Under the pieces are notes generated by a model. The model was given only the letters and a program-made list of their open reading frames with translations, did not search any database and was not told the DNA's origin. DNA of 64,000 bases, taken from contig NZ_JAUSVO010000002.1 in assembly GCF_030814715.1 (NCBI RefSeq), positions 372,001-436,000 on the forward strand, given 5' to 3'. This stretch comes from Kaistia dalseonensis. GTDB lineage: Bacteria > Pseudomonadota > Alphaproteobacteria > Rhizobiales > Kaistiaceae. Position 1 is the stretch's first letter. Each line of letters begins with the position of its first letter. A program made the translations under genes and the position numbers. Shown in pieces: positions 40,919-54,017 of this stretch.

Positions 40919-41586
40919 TGGGCTTCTTCCTCGCCCTGATCGGCCGCACCGCCCGCCTGTCGCTCGGCGCCGGCGGCGGCGCGTTCACCGGACTGGTCTT
41001 CTTCCTGTCGGTCGTATCCGTGGTGCCGTTCGGCGTCGGCCCCGACATGCCGCTGCTCGCCCGCATCGGGCCGGCCATGCTCTGGATCGCCGCCCTGCTC
41101 GCGACGCTGCTCGGCCTCGACCGCCTGTTCCAGGACGATCGCGACGACGGAACGCTCGACCAGCTGATTCTCTCGGGCCTGCCGCTCGAACTCGTCGTGC
41201 TCGCCAAGGCGACCGGCCATTGGCTCGCGACAGGATTGCCGCTCGTCATCGGCACGCCCGTCTTCGGGCTGATCCTCGGCCTCGACGGCACCGCCATCGG
41301 CCTCGTCACGCTGACGCTGCTGCTCGGCACCCCGGCACTGACCTTCATCGGCGCGATCGGCGCGGCGCTGATCACGGCACTGCGCCGCGGGGGCCTGCTC
41401 GTCGCCGTGCTGGTGCTGCCCTTCACCATTCCCGTGCTGATTTTCGGCGTCAGTACGGTTTCGGCCGCAACGACCGACGGCCCGAGCATCGCGACGCCGC
41501 TGCTGATCCTGGTCGCGCTGTCGCTCGCCAGCGCCGTCATCGGCCCGATAGCCGGCGCCGCCGCGATCCGGGCGGCGCTGGACTAG
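40918..41586 (+). CDS. ccmB: Heme exporter permease CcmB
   Basis: 222 residues with six hydrophobic helices. It starts MGFFLALIGRTARLSLGAGGGA and has the CcmB feature FQDDRDDGTLDQLILSGLPLEL (in segments). Membrane partner of CcmA. In most Hyphomicrobiales ccmC, ccmD and ccmG follow; here the next gene is convergent, so they must lie elsewhere. Confidence 0.93.
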   Translation: MGFFLALIGRTARLSLGAGGGAFTGLVFFLSVVSVVPFGVGPDMPLLARIGPAMLWIAALLATLLGLDRLFQDDRDDGTLDQLILSGLPLELVVLAKATGHWLATGLPLVIGTPVFGLILGLDGTAIGLVTLTLLLGTPALTFIGAIGAALITALRRGGLLVAVLVLPFTIPVLIFGVSTVSAATTDGPSIATPLLILVALSLASAVIGPIAGAAAIRAALD

Positions 41587-41601
41587 CGGAGCCGAACGAA
41601 A

Positions 41602-42081
41602 TCAGCGCGAAAGGACCACGTCGACCTTCTGGCCGGCAGAGACGGAGACGAACTTCATGACGTCGCCGCCCTGTCTCCGACCGTCCGCCATCCATAGAAT
41701 TTCGGTGACGATCAGATAGCTGCCAGCCGGAATGCCCGAGAACGTGAACCGTCCCGCGCCATCCGCCAGCGTCGTCCGGAAATATTGCAGGAGGCGCCCA
41801 TCTCCGTTCGAGATATTGACCGGCCCGTACGCCCGAGACCCCTTGTTGTAGATCTCCCGCGTATAGCTCGTATCGGGCAGGAGGTAGACCGTGCTGCCGG
41901 AGGCATAGACGACGCCGCCATAGCTGCTGCGCATGAACGCCCGGCCGGAGATGACGGAATCGCCTTTTCCTTTCGCATAGTCATGCTCGGAAGGATTGAA
42001 TGGCACCTGAACGGTCACTGCCTGCACGCAACCGGACAAACATACTATTCCCGCCAATACGGCGATCGTTGTTGATTTCAT
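41602..42081 (-). CDS. Small lipoprotein with carboxypeptidase-regulatory-like beta fold
   Basis: 159 residues. Signal peptide with lipobox LSGC (cleavage before Cys near residue 18). The mature part is beta-rich: SVISGRAFMRSSYGGVVYASGSTVYLLP, then TLADGAGRFTFSGIPAGSYLIVTEI, which resembles a carboxypeptidase-regulatory/transthyretin-like domain. GGAGG sits upstream of ATG 42081. Function unknown. The inverted repeat CTTGAC (42109-42114) / GTCAAG (42130-42135) lies in its upstream region. Placed between ccmB and putA, both unrelated. Confidence 0.7.
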   Translation of the reverse strand: MKSTTIAVLAGIVCLSGCVQAVTVQVPFNPSEHDYAKGKGDSVISGRAFMRSSYGGVVYASGSTVYLLPDTSYTREIYNKGSRAYGPVNISNGDGRLLQYFRTTLADGAGRFTFSGIPAGSYLIVTEILWMADGRRQGGDVMKFVSVSAGQKVDVVLSR

Positions 42082-42176
42082 TCTCGCCTCCGCCCTGATC
42101 GCATCAGGCTTGACGAAGCTCCGCATTGTGTCAAGTCGCCACCGCAATTCTGGATAGATGCGGTCGATCGATGAGG

Positions 42177-45100
42177 CTAGCCGATCGTCATCAGATTGGC
42201 GTTGCCGCCGGCCGCAGCCGTGTTGGTGCTGATCGAGACTTCCTCGACGAGACCGGAAAGCGCGAAGTCCTCGCGGCCGGAGGCGAGCCCCTCGACGGAG
42301 ACGGCATGGATCGCCACGAGCGCGCCGGGCCGATCGGCGATCTCCCGGTTGAGCGCCGCGAGCGCATCGCCATCGCCCTCGAACAGCACGGCGTCGAAGG
42401 GAGCAGCGAGGTCGTGTGACACTGCGGCCAGTCGCGCGCGGACGGCTTCGGGCAGCGAATCGACCAGACCGTCACGTGCGGCCGTCCGCTCGATCACGAC
42501 GCGGTTGCCGGCCGCAAGGGCGGCGCCGAGCGCCTTGAAGAACCCGTCCTCCGTCTGCGCCCTGATCAGGATGGCGCCGCGCGGACGCAGGCCATAGATA
42601 TCCCGTTCGCCGACCGGGCCCTTCAGTTCGCGCGGCACGCCGAGGCCCCCTCGCAAGGCATAGTCACGGCAGCGCGCCGCCACCTCGCCACGACCCGTGG
42701 CGTCGAGCCAACCCGCAAGCGCCGATGCGGCCGGATCCAGCGTGGCGCCGGGCTGCGCGGGCAGCAGATCGGGATGTGGCACGACCAGGCGCGTCAGATA
42801 GAGCGGGCCGCCGGCCTTCGGCCCCGTGCCGGAGAGGCCGTTGCCGCCAAAGGGCTGCACGCCGACCACCGCGCCGATCACATTGCGGTTCACATAGATA
42901 TTGCCGGCCTCGATCCGCTTGGTGACCGCCGCGATCGTCTCGTCGATCCGCGTATGCAGGCCGAAGGTGAGGCCGTAGCCCGTGCCGTTGATATCGTCGA
43001 CGAGCGCATCGACCTCGTCGCGCCGATAGCGCAGCACATGCAGCACCGGACCGAACACCTCCTGCTCGACATCGGATATCGCCTCGATCTCGATCAAAGT
43101 CGGCGGAACGAACGTGCCGTGCCGCGCGCCTTCGGGCAGGGGCAACGCCTCGACCGCAAGGCCACAGCCACGCATCGCCATGACATGGGCCTCGATCTTG
43201 TCGCGCGCCTCCGCGGTGATGACCGGTCCGACATCGGTCGCGAGGCGGTCCGGATTGCCGATGACGAGCTCGGCCATCGCGCCCTTCAACATGGCGAGCA
43301 TGCGATCGGCGACATCCTCCTGCACGCAGAGAATGCGCAGCGCCGAGCAGCGCTGGCCGGCGCTGTCGAAGGCCGACTGGATCACGTCGGTCGCGACCTG
43401 CTCGGCAAGCGCGGAGGAATCGACGATCATCGCATTCTGCCCGCCGGTCTCGGCGATCAGCGGAATGACGCGGCCCTCGGGCGTCAGCCGCTGCGCCAGG
43501 CTCTTCTGGATCAGCCGCGCAACCTCGGTCGAGCCGGTGAACATCACACCGCGCACATGCGGATCGGCGACCAGTGCCGCGCCGATTCGTCCGTCACCGG
43601 GCAAGAACTGCAGCGCGGCGGCGGGAACACCCGCCTCGCGCAGGATACGGATCGCCTCGGCCGCGATCAGCGGCGTTTCCTCGGCCGGCTTCGCCAGCAC
43701 CGGATTGCCCGCAGCGAGCGCAGCGGCGATCTGGCCGGTGAAGATCGCGAGCGGGAAATTCCACGGGCTGATGCAGACGACCGGCCCGAGCGGGCGGTGC
43801 GTATCGGGCTCGAAGCCGGATTTCACCTGCTCGGCATAATAGCGCAGAAAATCGACGGCCTCGCGCACTTCGGAGACGGCGTTCGGAATGGATTTCCCCG
43901 CCTCGCGCACGATCAGCCCGATCAGGGCCGGCATGCGCTCTTCGAGCAGATCCGCCGCGCGTTCGAGGCTCGCGGCGCGCTCGATCGGCGGCGTGGCGGC
44001 CCAGATCGGCGCAAAGCCGACGGCGTTCTCGAAGGCGGTGGTGATCGCGGCCTCGTCGGCGCTGACCACCGTGCCGACGTGGTCGCGGTGATCGGCCGGG
44101 TTGATGACCGGTGCCGCCTCGCCCGCTATGACCGCCTCGCCGACCAGCGGCTGCGCGCTCCAGGCCGTGCGGCCGCTCCCCAGCAGCGTCGCCGCGAGCG
44201 AGGCGAGGCGCTGCTCGTTGGTGAGGTCGAGACCGGCCGAATTCAGCCGCTCGCCGGCGAAGAGATCGCGCGGCGCCGCGATCCTCGGATGCGGTGCGCC
44301 AACCGGCACCAATTGCGCCGCCGCCTCGACCGGATCGGCGATCATCTCATCGACCGAGACATCCGGGTCGGAAATGCGATTGACGAAGGAGGTGTTGGCG
44401 CCGTTCTCGAGCAGGCGGCGAACAAGATAGGCGAGCAGCGTCTCATGCGTTCCGACCGGCGCGTAGATCCGGCAGGGCCGGCCGAGCTTGTCGGGGCCGA
44501 CCACTTCCTCATAGAGCGGCTCGCCCATGCCGTGCAGGCACTGGAACTCGTACTGGCCGGCATAATAGTTCTCGCCCGCCATGGTCATGACGGTGGCGAG
44601 CGTCTGCGCATTGTGGGTCGCGAATTGCGGGAAGATCGCGTCGGGCGCCGCGAGCAGCCGCCGCGCGCAGGCGAGATAGGACACGTCGGTGTGGATCTTG
44701 CGCGTATAGACGGGGAAATCCTCGAGCCCGTCGATCTGGGCGCGCTTGATCTCGCTGTCCCAATAGGCACCCTTGACCAGCCGCACCATGATCCGCCGCC
44801 GGCTGCGGCGCGCGAGATCGATCAGGTAGTCGATGACGAAGGGGCAGCGCTTGCCATAGGCCTGGATGACGAAGCCGATCCCGTTCCAGCCGGCAAGCTC
44901 CGGATCGAAGCAGAGCGCCTCCAGCAGATCGAGCGAGATCTCCAGCCGGTCCGCTTCCTCGGCGTCGATATTGAGGCCGATATCATAATGACGCGCGAGC
45001 ACCGCGAGCGCCTTCAGCTTTGGCAGCAATTCGCCCATGACGCGATCGATCTGCGCGCGAGAGTAGCGCGGATGCAGCGCCGAGAGCTTCACGGAAATGC

Positions 45101-46040
45101 CCGGGCCTTCATAGATGCCGCGCTTGCCCGAAGCCTTGCCGATCGCATGGATCGCCTGCTCGTAATCGGCGTAATAGCGCGCCGCATCAGCAGCCGTCAT
45201 CGCGGCCTCGCCGAGCATGTCATAGGAATAGCGGAAGCCCTTGGCCTCGTGCCGGCGGCTGTTGGCGAGCGCCTCGCCGATCGTCTGGCCGGTGACGAAC
45301 TGCTCGCCCATCAGCCGCATGGCGATCTCGACGCCCTTGCGGATCAGCGGCTCGCCGCCGCGCCCGATCAGCCTCGACAGGGCCGAGGAGAGATTGCGCT
45401 CGCTCGCCGTGCCGGTGAGCTTGCCGGTGACGACGAGGCCCCATGTGGCCGCATTGACGAAGAGCGAGGGGCTGTGGCCGAGATGGGACTGCCAGTCGCC
45501 CGTCGCGATCTTGTCGCGGATCAACGCCTCGCGCGTCGCACGGTCGGGAATGCGCAGCAGCGCCTCCGCCAGGCACATCAGCGCCACGCCTTCCTGGGTC
45601 GAGAGCGAGTATTCGCGGATCAGCCCATCGACGCGGCCGGCCGTCGCCTTGGCGCGCAGGGCCTCCACCAGTTCGCGCGCGATACGGCTCGCCTCCGCCT
45701 TCGCCGAAGCGGGGAGAGCGGCCTCGGATATCAGGAATGGCAGGCATTCGGTCTCGGGCCGGCGATAGGCGGCGGTGATCCGCGCCCGAAGCACGCTTTG
45801 CGGCCGGATGCCCTCGGCGAAGGCGAGGAACGGATCGAGCCCCGATGGCGATCCGCCCGGCAGGTCCGGCGTTCCCGCCTCGTCATCCGCGCAGGCGACA
45901 TCGCCGCGCTCGGCCCGCTCGATCGCGGCGATCAGCCCCTGCTTCGCCAGCCAATGCGGCGTGCGGCCGATTCCCTCCGCCGCCGCCTTCAGCCGCGCCC
46001 GCAGTTCCTCGTCGACCTTGATCCCGACTGTCGTGCTCAT
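42177..46040 (-). CDS. putA: Trifunctional PutA: proline dehydrogenase / P5C dehydrogenase with N-terminal DNA-binding domain
   Basis: 1287 residues. It converts proline to glutamate: FAD-dependent proline dehydrogenase (about 190-500; YEGPGISVKLSALHPRY, DIGLNIDAEEADRLEIS), then NAD-dependent P5C dehydrogenase (about 590-1050; SPWNFPLAIFTGQIAAAL, catalytic Cys in SAGQRCSALR) and a C-terminal ALDH-like remnant. Residues 1-45 (STTVGIKVDEELRARLK, then RTPHWLAKQGLI) form a ribbon-helix-helix, so it also acts as its own repressor. Start ATG 46040 or 46046; the former has better spacing. The GTTGCA hexamer bound by E. coli PutA occurs upstream at 46127-46122. Confidence 0.96.
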   Translation of the reverse strand: MSTTVGIKVDEELRARLKAAAEGIGRTPHWLAKQGLIAAIERAERGDVACADDEAGTPDLPGGSPSGLDPFLAFAEGIRPQSVLRARITAAYRRPETECLPFLISEAALPASAKAEASRIARELVEALRAKATAGRVDGLIREYSLSTQEGVALMCLAEALLRIPDRATREALIRDKIATGDWQSHLGHSPSLFVNAATWGLVVTGKLTGTASERNLSSALSRLIGRGGEPLIRKGVEIAMRLMGEQFVTGQTIGEALANSRRHEAKGFRYSYDMLGEAAMTAADAARYYADYEQAIHAIGKASGKRGIYEGPGISVKLSALHPRYSRAQIDRVMGELLPKLKALAVLARHYDIGLNIDAEEADRLEISLDLLEALCFDPELAGWNGIGFVIQAYGKRCPFVIDYLIDLARRSRRRIMVRLVKGAYWDSEIKRAQIDGLEDFPVYTRKIHTDVSYLACARRLLAAPDAIFPQFATHNAQTLATVMTMAGENYYAGQYEFQCLHGMGEPLYEEVVGPDKLGRPCRIYAPVGTHETLLAYLVRRLLENGANTSFVNRISDPDVSVDEMIADPVEAAAQLVPVGAPHPRIAAPRDLFAGERLNSAGLDLTNEQRLASLAATLLGSGRTAWSAQPLVGEAVIAGEAAPVINPADHRDHVGTVVSADEAAITTAFENAVGFAPIWAATPPIERAASLERAADLLEERMPALIGLIVREAGKSIPNAVSEVREAVDFLRYYAEQVKSGFEPDTHRPLGPVVCISPWNFPLAIFTGQIAAALAAGNPVLAKPAEETPLIAAEAIRILREAGVPAAALQFLPGDGRIGAALVADPHVRGVMFTGSTEVARLIQKSLAQRLTPEGRVIPLIAETGGQNAMIVDSSALAEQVATDVIQSAFDSAGQRCSALRILCVQEDVADRMLAMLKGAMAELVIGNPDRLATDVGPVITAEARDKIEAHVMAMRGCGLAVEALPLPEGARHGTFVPPTLIEIEAISDVEQEVFGPVLHVLRYRRDEVDALVDDINGTGYGLTFGLHTRIDETIAAVTKRIEAGNIYVNRNVIGAVVGVQPFGGNGLSGTGPKAGGPLYLTRLVVPHPDLLPAQPGATLDPAASALAGWLDATGRGEVAARCRDYALRGGLGVPRELKGPVGERDIYGLRPRGAILIRAQTEDGFFKALGAALAAGNRVVIERTAARDGLVDSLPEAVRARLAAVSHDLAAPFDAVLFEGDGDALAALNREIADRPGALVAIHAVSVEGLASGREDFALSGLVEEVSISTNTAAAGGNANLMTIG

Positions 46041-46496
46041 GCCCATGCTTCCGCTCGCCCATCTCTCGACATGGATAGCATAGCCTTGCCGCGACAGGTT
46101 TCACTATTTCAAAGCAATAGGTGCAACCTTTCCGGCCAAGCAGAGCGCCGAGGGTTTCACCTGGTGGCGACCGGCCTTTCCAGCGCCTTTGTCGATCGCG
46201 GCACAATATCTCAATAGTAAGACCCTGAGCGCGATGCGCTTAGCGCGGCCGTATTGATGTGCGATCGACGGAAAAGCACGAGCCCCACCCGGCGCCCGGT
46301 TGGATTTTCCAGTTCGATTTCACGGGCTTCCAGTGTTGCGATAGGCGGGAGGCTGTGCTAACGAACGCGCGGTCTTCGGGCGGGCCATTCTAGACGCTTT
46401 CAAGCCGTCAAGAAAATTTCCAATCCGTTCAATGCGTTGTTAAATATAGCCTGAGCGGTGCCGAAGCCCGGTAGCGCGTCTGAGAGCGAGGATCAG
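46041..46496. promoter_or_regulatory. Divergent putA-atpH intergenic region
   Basis: 456 bp without a supported gene. On the putA side GTTGCA is present (minus strand 46127-46122), the core recognised by the PutA ribbon-helix-helix in enterobacteria; one copy only is seen. On the atp side the sequence becomes AT-rich (about 46400-46455, with AAATATAG near 46441), consistent with the ATP synthase promoter, but I cannot assign hexamers with confidence. Confidence 0.45.
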
Positions 46497-48586
<2,090 letters not shown>

Positions 48587-48602
48587 GAGCTCTTAGTGTC
48601 GG

Positions 48603-48627
48603 GCCGGATCGCACGACGCGATCCGGC
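48603..48627. other. Perfect 10-bp hairpin between atpA and atpG
   Basis: GCCGGATCGC (48603-48612), loop ACGAC, GCGATCCGGC (48618-48627). No T-run follows and the operon continues, so this is more likely an mRNA-processing or stability element that sets subunit stoichiometry than a terminator. Confidence 0.6.
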
Positions 48628-48653
48628 ATGTATTCCGCTCGTCAGGGACGGTC

Positions 48654-49535
48654 ATGCCGAGCCTCAAGGAACTTAGAAATCGCATCGCTTCCGTAAAGGC
48701 GACGCAGAAGATCACCAAGGCCATGCAGATGGTGGCTGCGGCGAAGCTTCGCCGTGCCCAGGCTGCGGCCGAGGCGGCCCGCCCCTATGCCGAGCGGATG
48801 AGCGCGGTTCTGGCCAATGTCGCCGCCGGCGTCGCCGGTCAGGCCGACGCGCCGCGCCTGCTCGCCGGCACGGGTTCGGACCAGACGCATCTTCTGATCG
48901 TCTGCACGGCCGAGCGTGGTCTTTGCGGTGCGTTCAATTCGTCGATCTCGCGTCTCGCACGCGAGCATGCCCTCGCGCTGCAGCGCGCCGGCAAGACGGT
49001 GAAGATCCTCTGTGTCGGCAAGAAGGGCTATGATTCCCTCCGCCGGCAGTTCCAGAAGGAAATCATCGAGCTGATCGAGCTTCGTTCCGTGAAGCAGATT
49101 GGCTTTGCGAATGCCGACGCGATCGGTCGCAAGGTCCTCAGCCTCTACGCCGAGGGACAGTTCGACATCGCGACCGTGTTCTACGCCAAGTTCCGCTCGG
49201 TCATCCAGCAGATCCCGACCGCGCAGCAGCTCATTCCCGCGCAAGTTCCGGCCAACGACAATGTCGCCGCCGGCACGACCGCACTCTACGAATACGAGCC
49301 GGACGAGGCCTCGATCCTCGAAGACCTGCTGCCGCGCAATATCTCGGTCCAGATCCTCGGCGCGCTCCTTGAGAACGTCGCCTCCGAGATGGGCGCCAAG
49401 ATGTCGGCGATGGACAGCGCGACGCGCAACGCCGGCGAGATGATCAAGAAGTACACGCTGCGCTACAACCGCACGCGCCAGGCGATGATCACCAAGGAAC
49501 TGATCGAGATCATTTCGGGCGCCGAGGCGCTCTGA
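48654..49535 (+). CDS. atpG: F1F0 ATP synthase gamma subunit
   Basis: 293 residues. Central rotor shaft. Begins [20 protein letters not shown] and ends [22 protein letters not shown], both highly conserved coiled-coil ends. [14 protein letters not shown] is the mid-region signature. It follows atpA after 67 bp that include an exact hairpin. Confidence 0.98.
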   Translation: MPSLKELRNRIASVKATQKITKAMQMVAAAKLRRAQAAAEAARPYAERMSAVLANVAAGVAGQADAPRLLAGTGSDQTHLLIVCTAERGLCGAFNSSISRLAREHALALQRAGKTVKILCVGKKGYDSLRRQFQKEIIELIELRSVKQIGFANADAIGRKVLSLYAEGQFDIATVFYAKFRSVIQQIPTAQQLIPAQVPANDNVAAGTTALYEYEPDEASILEDLLPRNISVQILGALLENVASEMGAKMSAMDSATRNAGEMIKKYTLRYNRTRQAMITKELIEIISGAEAL

Positions 49536-49555
49536 CCGGATTTTTGGAAGGCTAG

Positions 49556-51010
<1,455 letters not shown>

Positions 51011-51037
51011 TCGCCCGACGACAAGAGGTAAGTTTCC

Positions 51038-51442
51038 ATGGCCGATCCGTTCCCGTTCGAACTCGTCTCGCCCGAGCGTCTGCTCCTCTCGGAGCAGGTC
51101 CTCTCGGTTGTCGTGCCGGGATCGGAGGGCGAGTTCGAGGTTCTGAAGAACCACGCGCCCTTCATGGCGACCATCAAGCCCGGCGTCGTCACGGTGACGC
51201 CGGCCAGCGGAGCGGCCCAGCGCTTCTTCGTTCGCGGCGGCTTCGCCGACATCAATGCGAACGGCCTGACCATCCTCGCCGAGCAGGCCATTCCGGTGGA
51301 AAGCCTGAATGCCGAGCGCATCGCAGCCGAAATTCGCGATGCCGAGGAAGATCTGGCTGACGCGACCGACGATGTGACGCGCACCGCGGCTGCGACCAAG
51401 CTGGCCCAGTTGAACGACGTCAAGACCGCGCTCGGCCACTGA
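51038..51442 (+). CDS. atpC: F1F0 ATP synthase epsilon subunit
   Basis: 134 residues. Beta-sandwich domain ([35 protein letters not shown] in parts) plus a C-terminal helical pair (residues 88-130). Central-stalk regulator of ATP hydrolysis. AGAGGT precedes the ATG. Last gene of the operon; an intrinsic terminator follows. Confidence 0.97.
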   Translation: MADPFPFELVSPERLLLSEQVLSVVVPGSEGEFEVLKNHAPFMATIKPGVVTVTPASGAAQRFFVRGGFADINANGLTILAEQAIPVESLNAERIAAEIRDAEEDLADATDDVTRTAAATKLAQLNDVKTALGH

Positions 51443-51472
51443 GCCAGCGCCGTTCGGCAAACTCAGACGATC

Positions 51473-51511
51473 AAAACCCGCCCCCATCCGATGATGGCGG
51501 CGGGTTTTTTT
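51473..51511 (+). terminator. Intrinsic terminator of the atp operon
   Basis: AAAACCCGCC (51473-51482) pairs with GGCGGGTTTT (51499-51508), inner CCAT/ATGG pairing extends it, and the T-run continues to 51511. It lies 31 nt after the atpC stop. Confidence 0.9.
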
Positions 51512-51528
51512 ATTGGCGTCGCGCCGGA

Positions 51529-51903
51529 TCAACGGGCGCCGACGATCGCCGCGATCACGCCATTCGCCATGCCGATCATGAAATACTGGTTGCCCTGCTC
51601 GACCCAGCGATAGCCGCGCGGCGGCTGCTTCAGGTGGTGGTGGCGATAGTCTACGTCCCTGCCCCACTGGTTCCTCGGCATGCGCTGACCCTGCTGCCAA
51701 CGCTGCTGCGGCTTGCCGTAGCGGCTGCGATCATCATGGCCACGGACATGGTCCTGCCCCCGTACATCCCCCGGGCGACCGGGCTGGCCGCGATCGCTCT
51801 GCGACCATGATTGCGGCTGCGCCGGGCCGCGATAGGATTGGGCATTGGCGGCCGGAACGGAGAGCATCGCCAATGCGACCGGGATGAGAAGAAGGCGTTT
51901 CAT
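51529..51903 (-). CDS. RcnB-family exported protein
   Basis: 124 residues. Signal peptide MKRLLLIPVALAMLSVPAANA. The mature protein is rich in Gln, Arg, Gly and His, with RDVDYRHHHLKQPPRGYRWVEQGNQYFMIGMANGVI (in segments), the RcnB repeat form that E. coli uses in nickel/cobalt homeostasis. Whether this one handles metal is not shown. GGAG lies six bases before ATG 51903. Convergent with atpC. Confidence 0.8.
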   Translation of the reverse strand: MKRLLLIPVALAMLSVPAANAQSYRGPAQPQSWSQSDRGQPGRPGDVRGQDHVRGHDDRSRYGKPQQRWQQGQRMPRNQWGRDVDYRHHHLKQPPRGYRWVEQGNQYFMIGMANGVIAAIVGAR

Positions 51904-52061
51904 GGGGGGCTCCTTGGGTTGCCGATGAGCCCCTTCTATCAATCGTAGGATGAACTCAAACTGAATGGCTGCCTTACTCTCCGTTCAGGCTCGTCCGCCG
52001 AATCCCTCGCAATGTCCGCGACATCCGCCGCCAGATGGCGCGCGGCCATGCCGCCTGCCGA

Positions 52062-52580
52062 TCACGCGGCCAGATGGCGGAAGGCAGCGACGACCTGCTC
52101 ATAGACCTTGCGCTTGAACGGCACGATCAGGCTCGGCAGAACCTCCAGCCGCTCCCAGCGCCACGAGATGAACTCCGCCTCGTGCTTGCCGCCACCGGGA
52201 TTGAGTACGTCGATTTCGGGCTCGTCGCCCTCGAAGCGGAAGGCGAACCATTTCTGCCGCTGGCCGCGAAACTTGCCCTTAAGGGCGATCCCGACCAACT
52301 CGGGCGGCAGGTCGTAGTCGAACCAGCCCTCGGCCTCGGCGAGCAGCGAGACCGACTTCATGCTGGTCTCTTCATAGAGCTCGCGCAGCGCTGCCGGCAG
52401 CGGCGCCTCGCCCTCGTCGATACCACCCTGCGGCAGCTGCCAGACCGGATCGCCCGGCGCGAGCTCCGCATTGGGCGAGCGCTCGCCAATCCAGACGAGG
52501 CCATCGCGGTTGAACACGGCCGTCCCGACGCAGGGCCGATAGGGCAACGTATTGGGATCGACGAGCTTCTTCTTCGACAT
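52062..52580 (-). CDS. rppH: RNA pyrophosphohydrolase (Nudix)
   Basis: 172 residues. It removes pyrophosphate from 5'-triphosphate mRNA ends and so starts decay. The Nudix box is [21 protein letters not shown] followed by aliphatic residues; [24 protein letters not shown] opens the domain. The start is ATG 52580 or, two codons earlier, 52586. It lies at the end of the ctpA-side cluster but after ctpA's own terminator-like hairpin is upstream on the other side; it is transcribed in the same direction as ctpA. Confidence 0.94.
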   Translation of the reverse strand: MSKKKLVDPNTLPYRPCVGTAVFNRDGLVWIGERSPNAELAPGDPVWQLPQGGIDEGEAPLPAALRELYEETSMKSVSLLAEAEGWFDYDLPPELVGIALKGKFRGQRQKWFAFRFEGDEPEIDVLNPGGGKHEAEFISWRWERLEVLPSLIVPFKRKVYEQVVAAFRHLAA

Positions 52581-52651
52581 GGGCATGATCCGCCGAGCAA
52601 GTCATGGGAGATGAGCGCAGCGGCCACGTCCGGCCAGGCTGCGCCCGACAG

Positions 52652-52677
52652 AAAAACGGCGCCCCGGGGGGCGCCGT
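52652..52677 (-). terminator. Intrinsic terminator after ctpA
   Basis: On the minus strand ACGGCGCCCC (52677-52668) pairs with GGGGCGCCGT (52665-52656) over a 2-nt gap, followed by T5 (to 52652). Placed 6 nt after the ctpA stop. It separates ctpA from rppH. Confidence 0.85.
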
Positions 52678-52682
52678 CCTGA

Positions 52683-54017
52683 TCAGTTCGGAACCACCGT
52701 CTTGGGGTCCGGCGGGAAGGCGCTGTTGACGATGACGCCGTTCAGCAGGTCGAGCGCCTGATGCAGCTGCTTGTCGTCCTTCTCGTCCGGCGGGACATAG
52801 GCCTGCGAACCACCGCCCTCGGCGCCACCGGCCTCGTTGGTCAGATGGCCCTTGAGCGAGGCCTCGCCCTTGGTGTCCGTCACCTGGTCCTTGAGCTCCG
52901 GCGGCAGGTCCTGCAGCACCTGGATATCCGGATCGATGCCCTTGGCCTGGATCGAGCGGCCGGCCGGCGTGTAGTAGCGCGCCGTCGTCAGGCGGATCGC
53001 ACCGTTCGAGCCGAGCGGAATGATCGTCTGCACCGAACCCTTGCCGAAGGAGCGCGAGCCGAGAATGGTCGCGCGCTTCTGATCCTGCAGCGCGCCGGCC
53101 ACGATCTCGGACGCCGAAGCCGAACCGCCATTGATCAGCACGATCACCGGCTTGCCGTCGGTCAGGTCGCCGTCGCGCGCGTCATAGCGCGTGTTCTGGT
53201 CGGCATGGCGGCCCTTGGTCGCGACGATCTCGCCGTGATCGAGGAACGTGTCGCCAACCGCGACCGCCTGATCGAGCAGGCCGCCGGGATTATTGCGCAG
53301 ATCGAGGATGTAGCCCTTGATCTTGTCCTTGCCGATCTGGTCCTGCAGCTTGGCGATCGCCGTCTTCAGCCCGTCGAAGGTCTGCTCGTTGAAGCTGGAG
53401 ATGCGGATATAGCCGACATCGCCCTCGACGCGCGACTTGACGGACTGGATGCGGATCACGTCGCGCACGACCTTCACGTCGAAGGGCTTCTCGATGCCCT
53501 TGCGCTGGATCTGCAGCGTGATCGGCGTGTTGACCGCACCGCGCATCTTCTCGACGGCCTGGTTCAGGTTGAGGTTCTGGACCGGCTCGCCATCGATCGA
53601 GACGATCAGGTCGCCCGCCTGGATGCCGGCCTTGGCAGCCGGGGTATCGTCGATCGGGGAGACGACCTTGACGACGCCGTCCTCCATCGTGACTTCAATG
53701 CCCAGCCCGCCGAATTCGCCGCGGGTCTGGACCTGCATGTCCTTGAAGTCTTTGGGGTTCATGTAGCTCGAATGCGGATCGAGCGATGTCAGCATGCCGT
53801 TGACGGCCGCCTCGATCAGCGCCGCGTCGTCGGGCTGCTCGACATAGTCGGCCCTGACCCGTTCGAACACGTCGCCGAACAGATTGAGCTGCCGATACGT
53901 GTCGGACACGGCCGCGTGCGCCACACCCGGAATCAGGTTGGGAACCTGAGTAAAGGTGAGCGCCGCCGTCGCGCCGATGATCGTACCGGCCAGAAGAAGC
54001 GAAGCATTACGAATCAT
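52683..54017 (-). CDS. ctpA: C-terminal processing serine protease (S41)
   Basis: 444 residues. A membrane anchor/signal (LLLAGTIIGATAALTF), a PDZ domain (about 90-165; GGLGIEVTMEDGVVKVV) and the S41 core with catalytic Ser in NGGSASASEIVAG and Lys in RSFGKGSVQT. Periplasmic processing protease acting on cell-wall enzymes. The C-terminal 60 residues are low complexity. ATG 54017 overlaps the envC stop by 4 nt, so the protease and the murein-hydrolase activator are co-translated; EnvC-like and CtpA proteins are functionally linked in division. Confidence 0.95.
   Translation of the reverse strand: MIRNASLLLAGTIIGATAALTFTQVPNLIPGVAHAAVSDTYRQLNLFGDVFERVRADYVEQPDDAALIEAAVNGMLTSLDPHSSYMNPKDFKDMQVQTRGEFGGLGIEVTMEDGVVKVVSPIDDTPAAKAGIQAGDLIVSIDGEPVQNLNLNQAVEKMRGAVNTPITLQIQRKGIEKPFDVKVVRDVIRIQSVKSRVEGDVGYIRISSFNEQTFDGLKTAIAKLQDQIGKDKIKGYILDLRNNPGGLLDQAVAVGDTFLDHGEIVATKGRHADQNTRYDARDGDLTDGKPVIVLINGGSASASEIVAGALQDQKRATILGSRSFGKGSVQTIIPLGSNGAIRLTTARYYTPAGRSIQAKGIDPDIQVLQDLPPELKDQVTDTKGEASLKGHLTNEAGGAEGGGSQAYVPPDEKDDKQLHQALDLLNGVIVNSAFPPDPKTVVPN

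Noticed and set aside
42109-42135. CTTGAC/GTCAAG inverted repeat as lipoprotein promoter
   Set aside because: TTGACA is present on the minus strand, but there is no acceptable -10 at 16-18 nt; kept only as a note in the gene entry.
42774-46217. An 1147-codon plus-strand frame opposite putA
   Set aside because: Antisense shadow of a well-supported PutA; no domain and biased composition.
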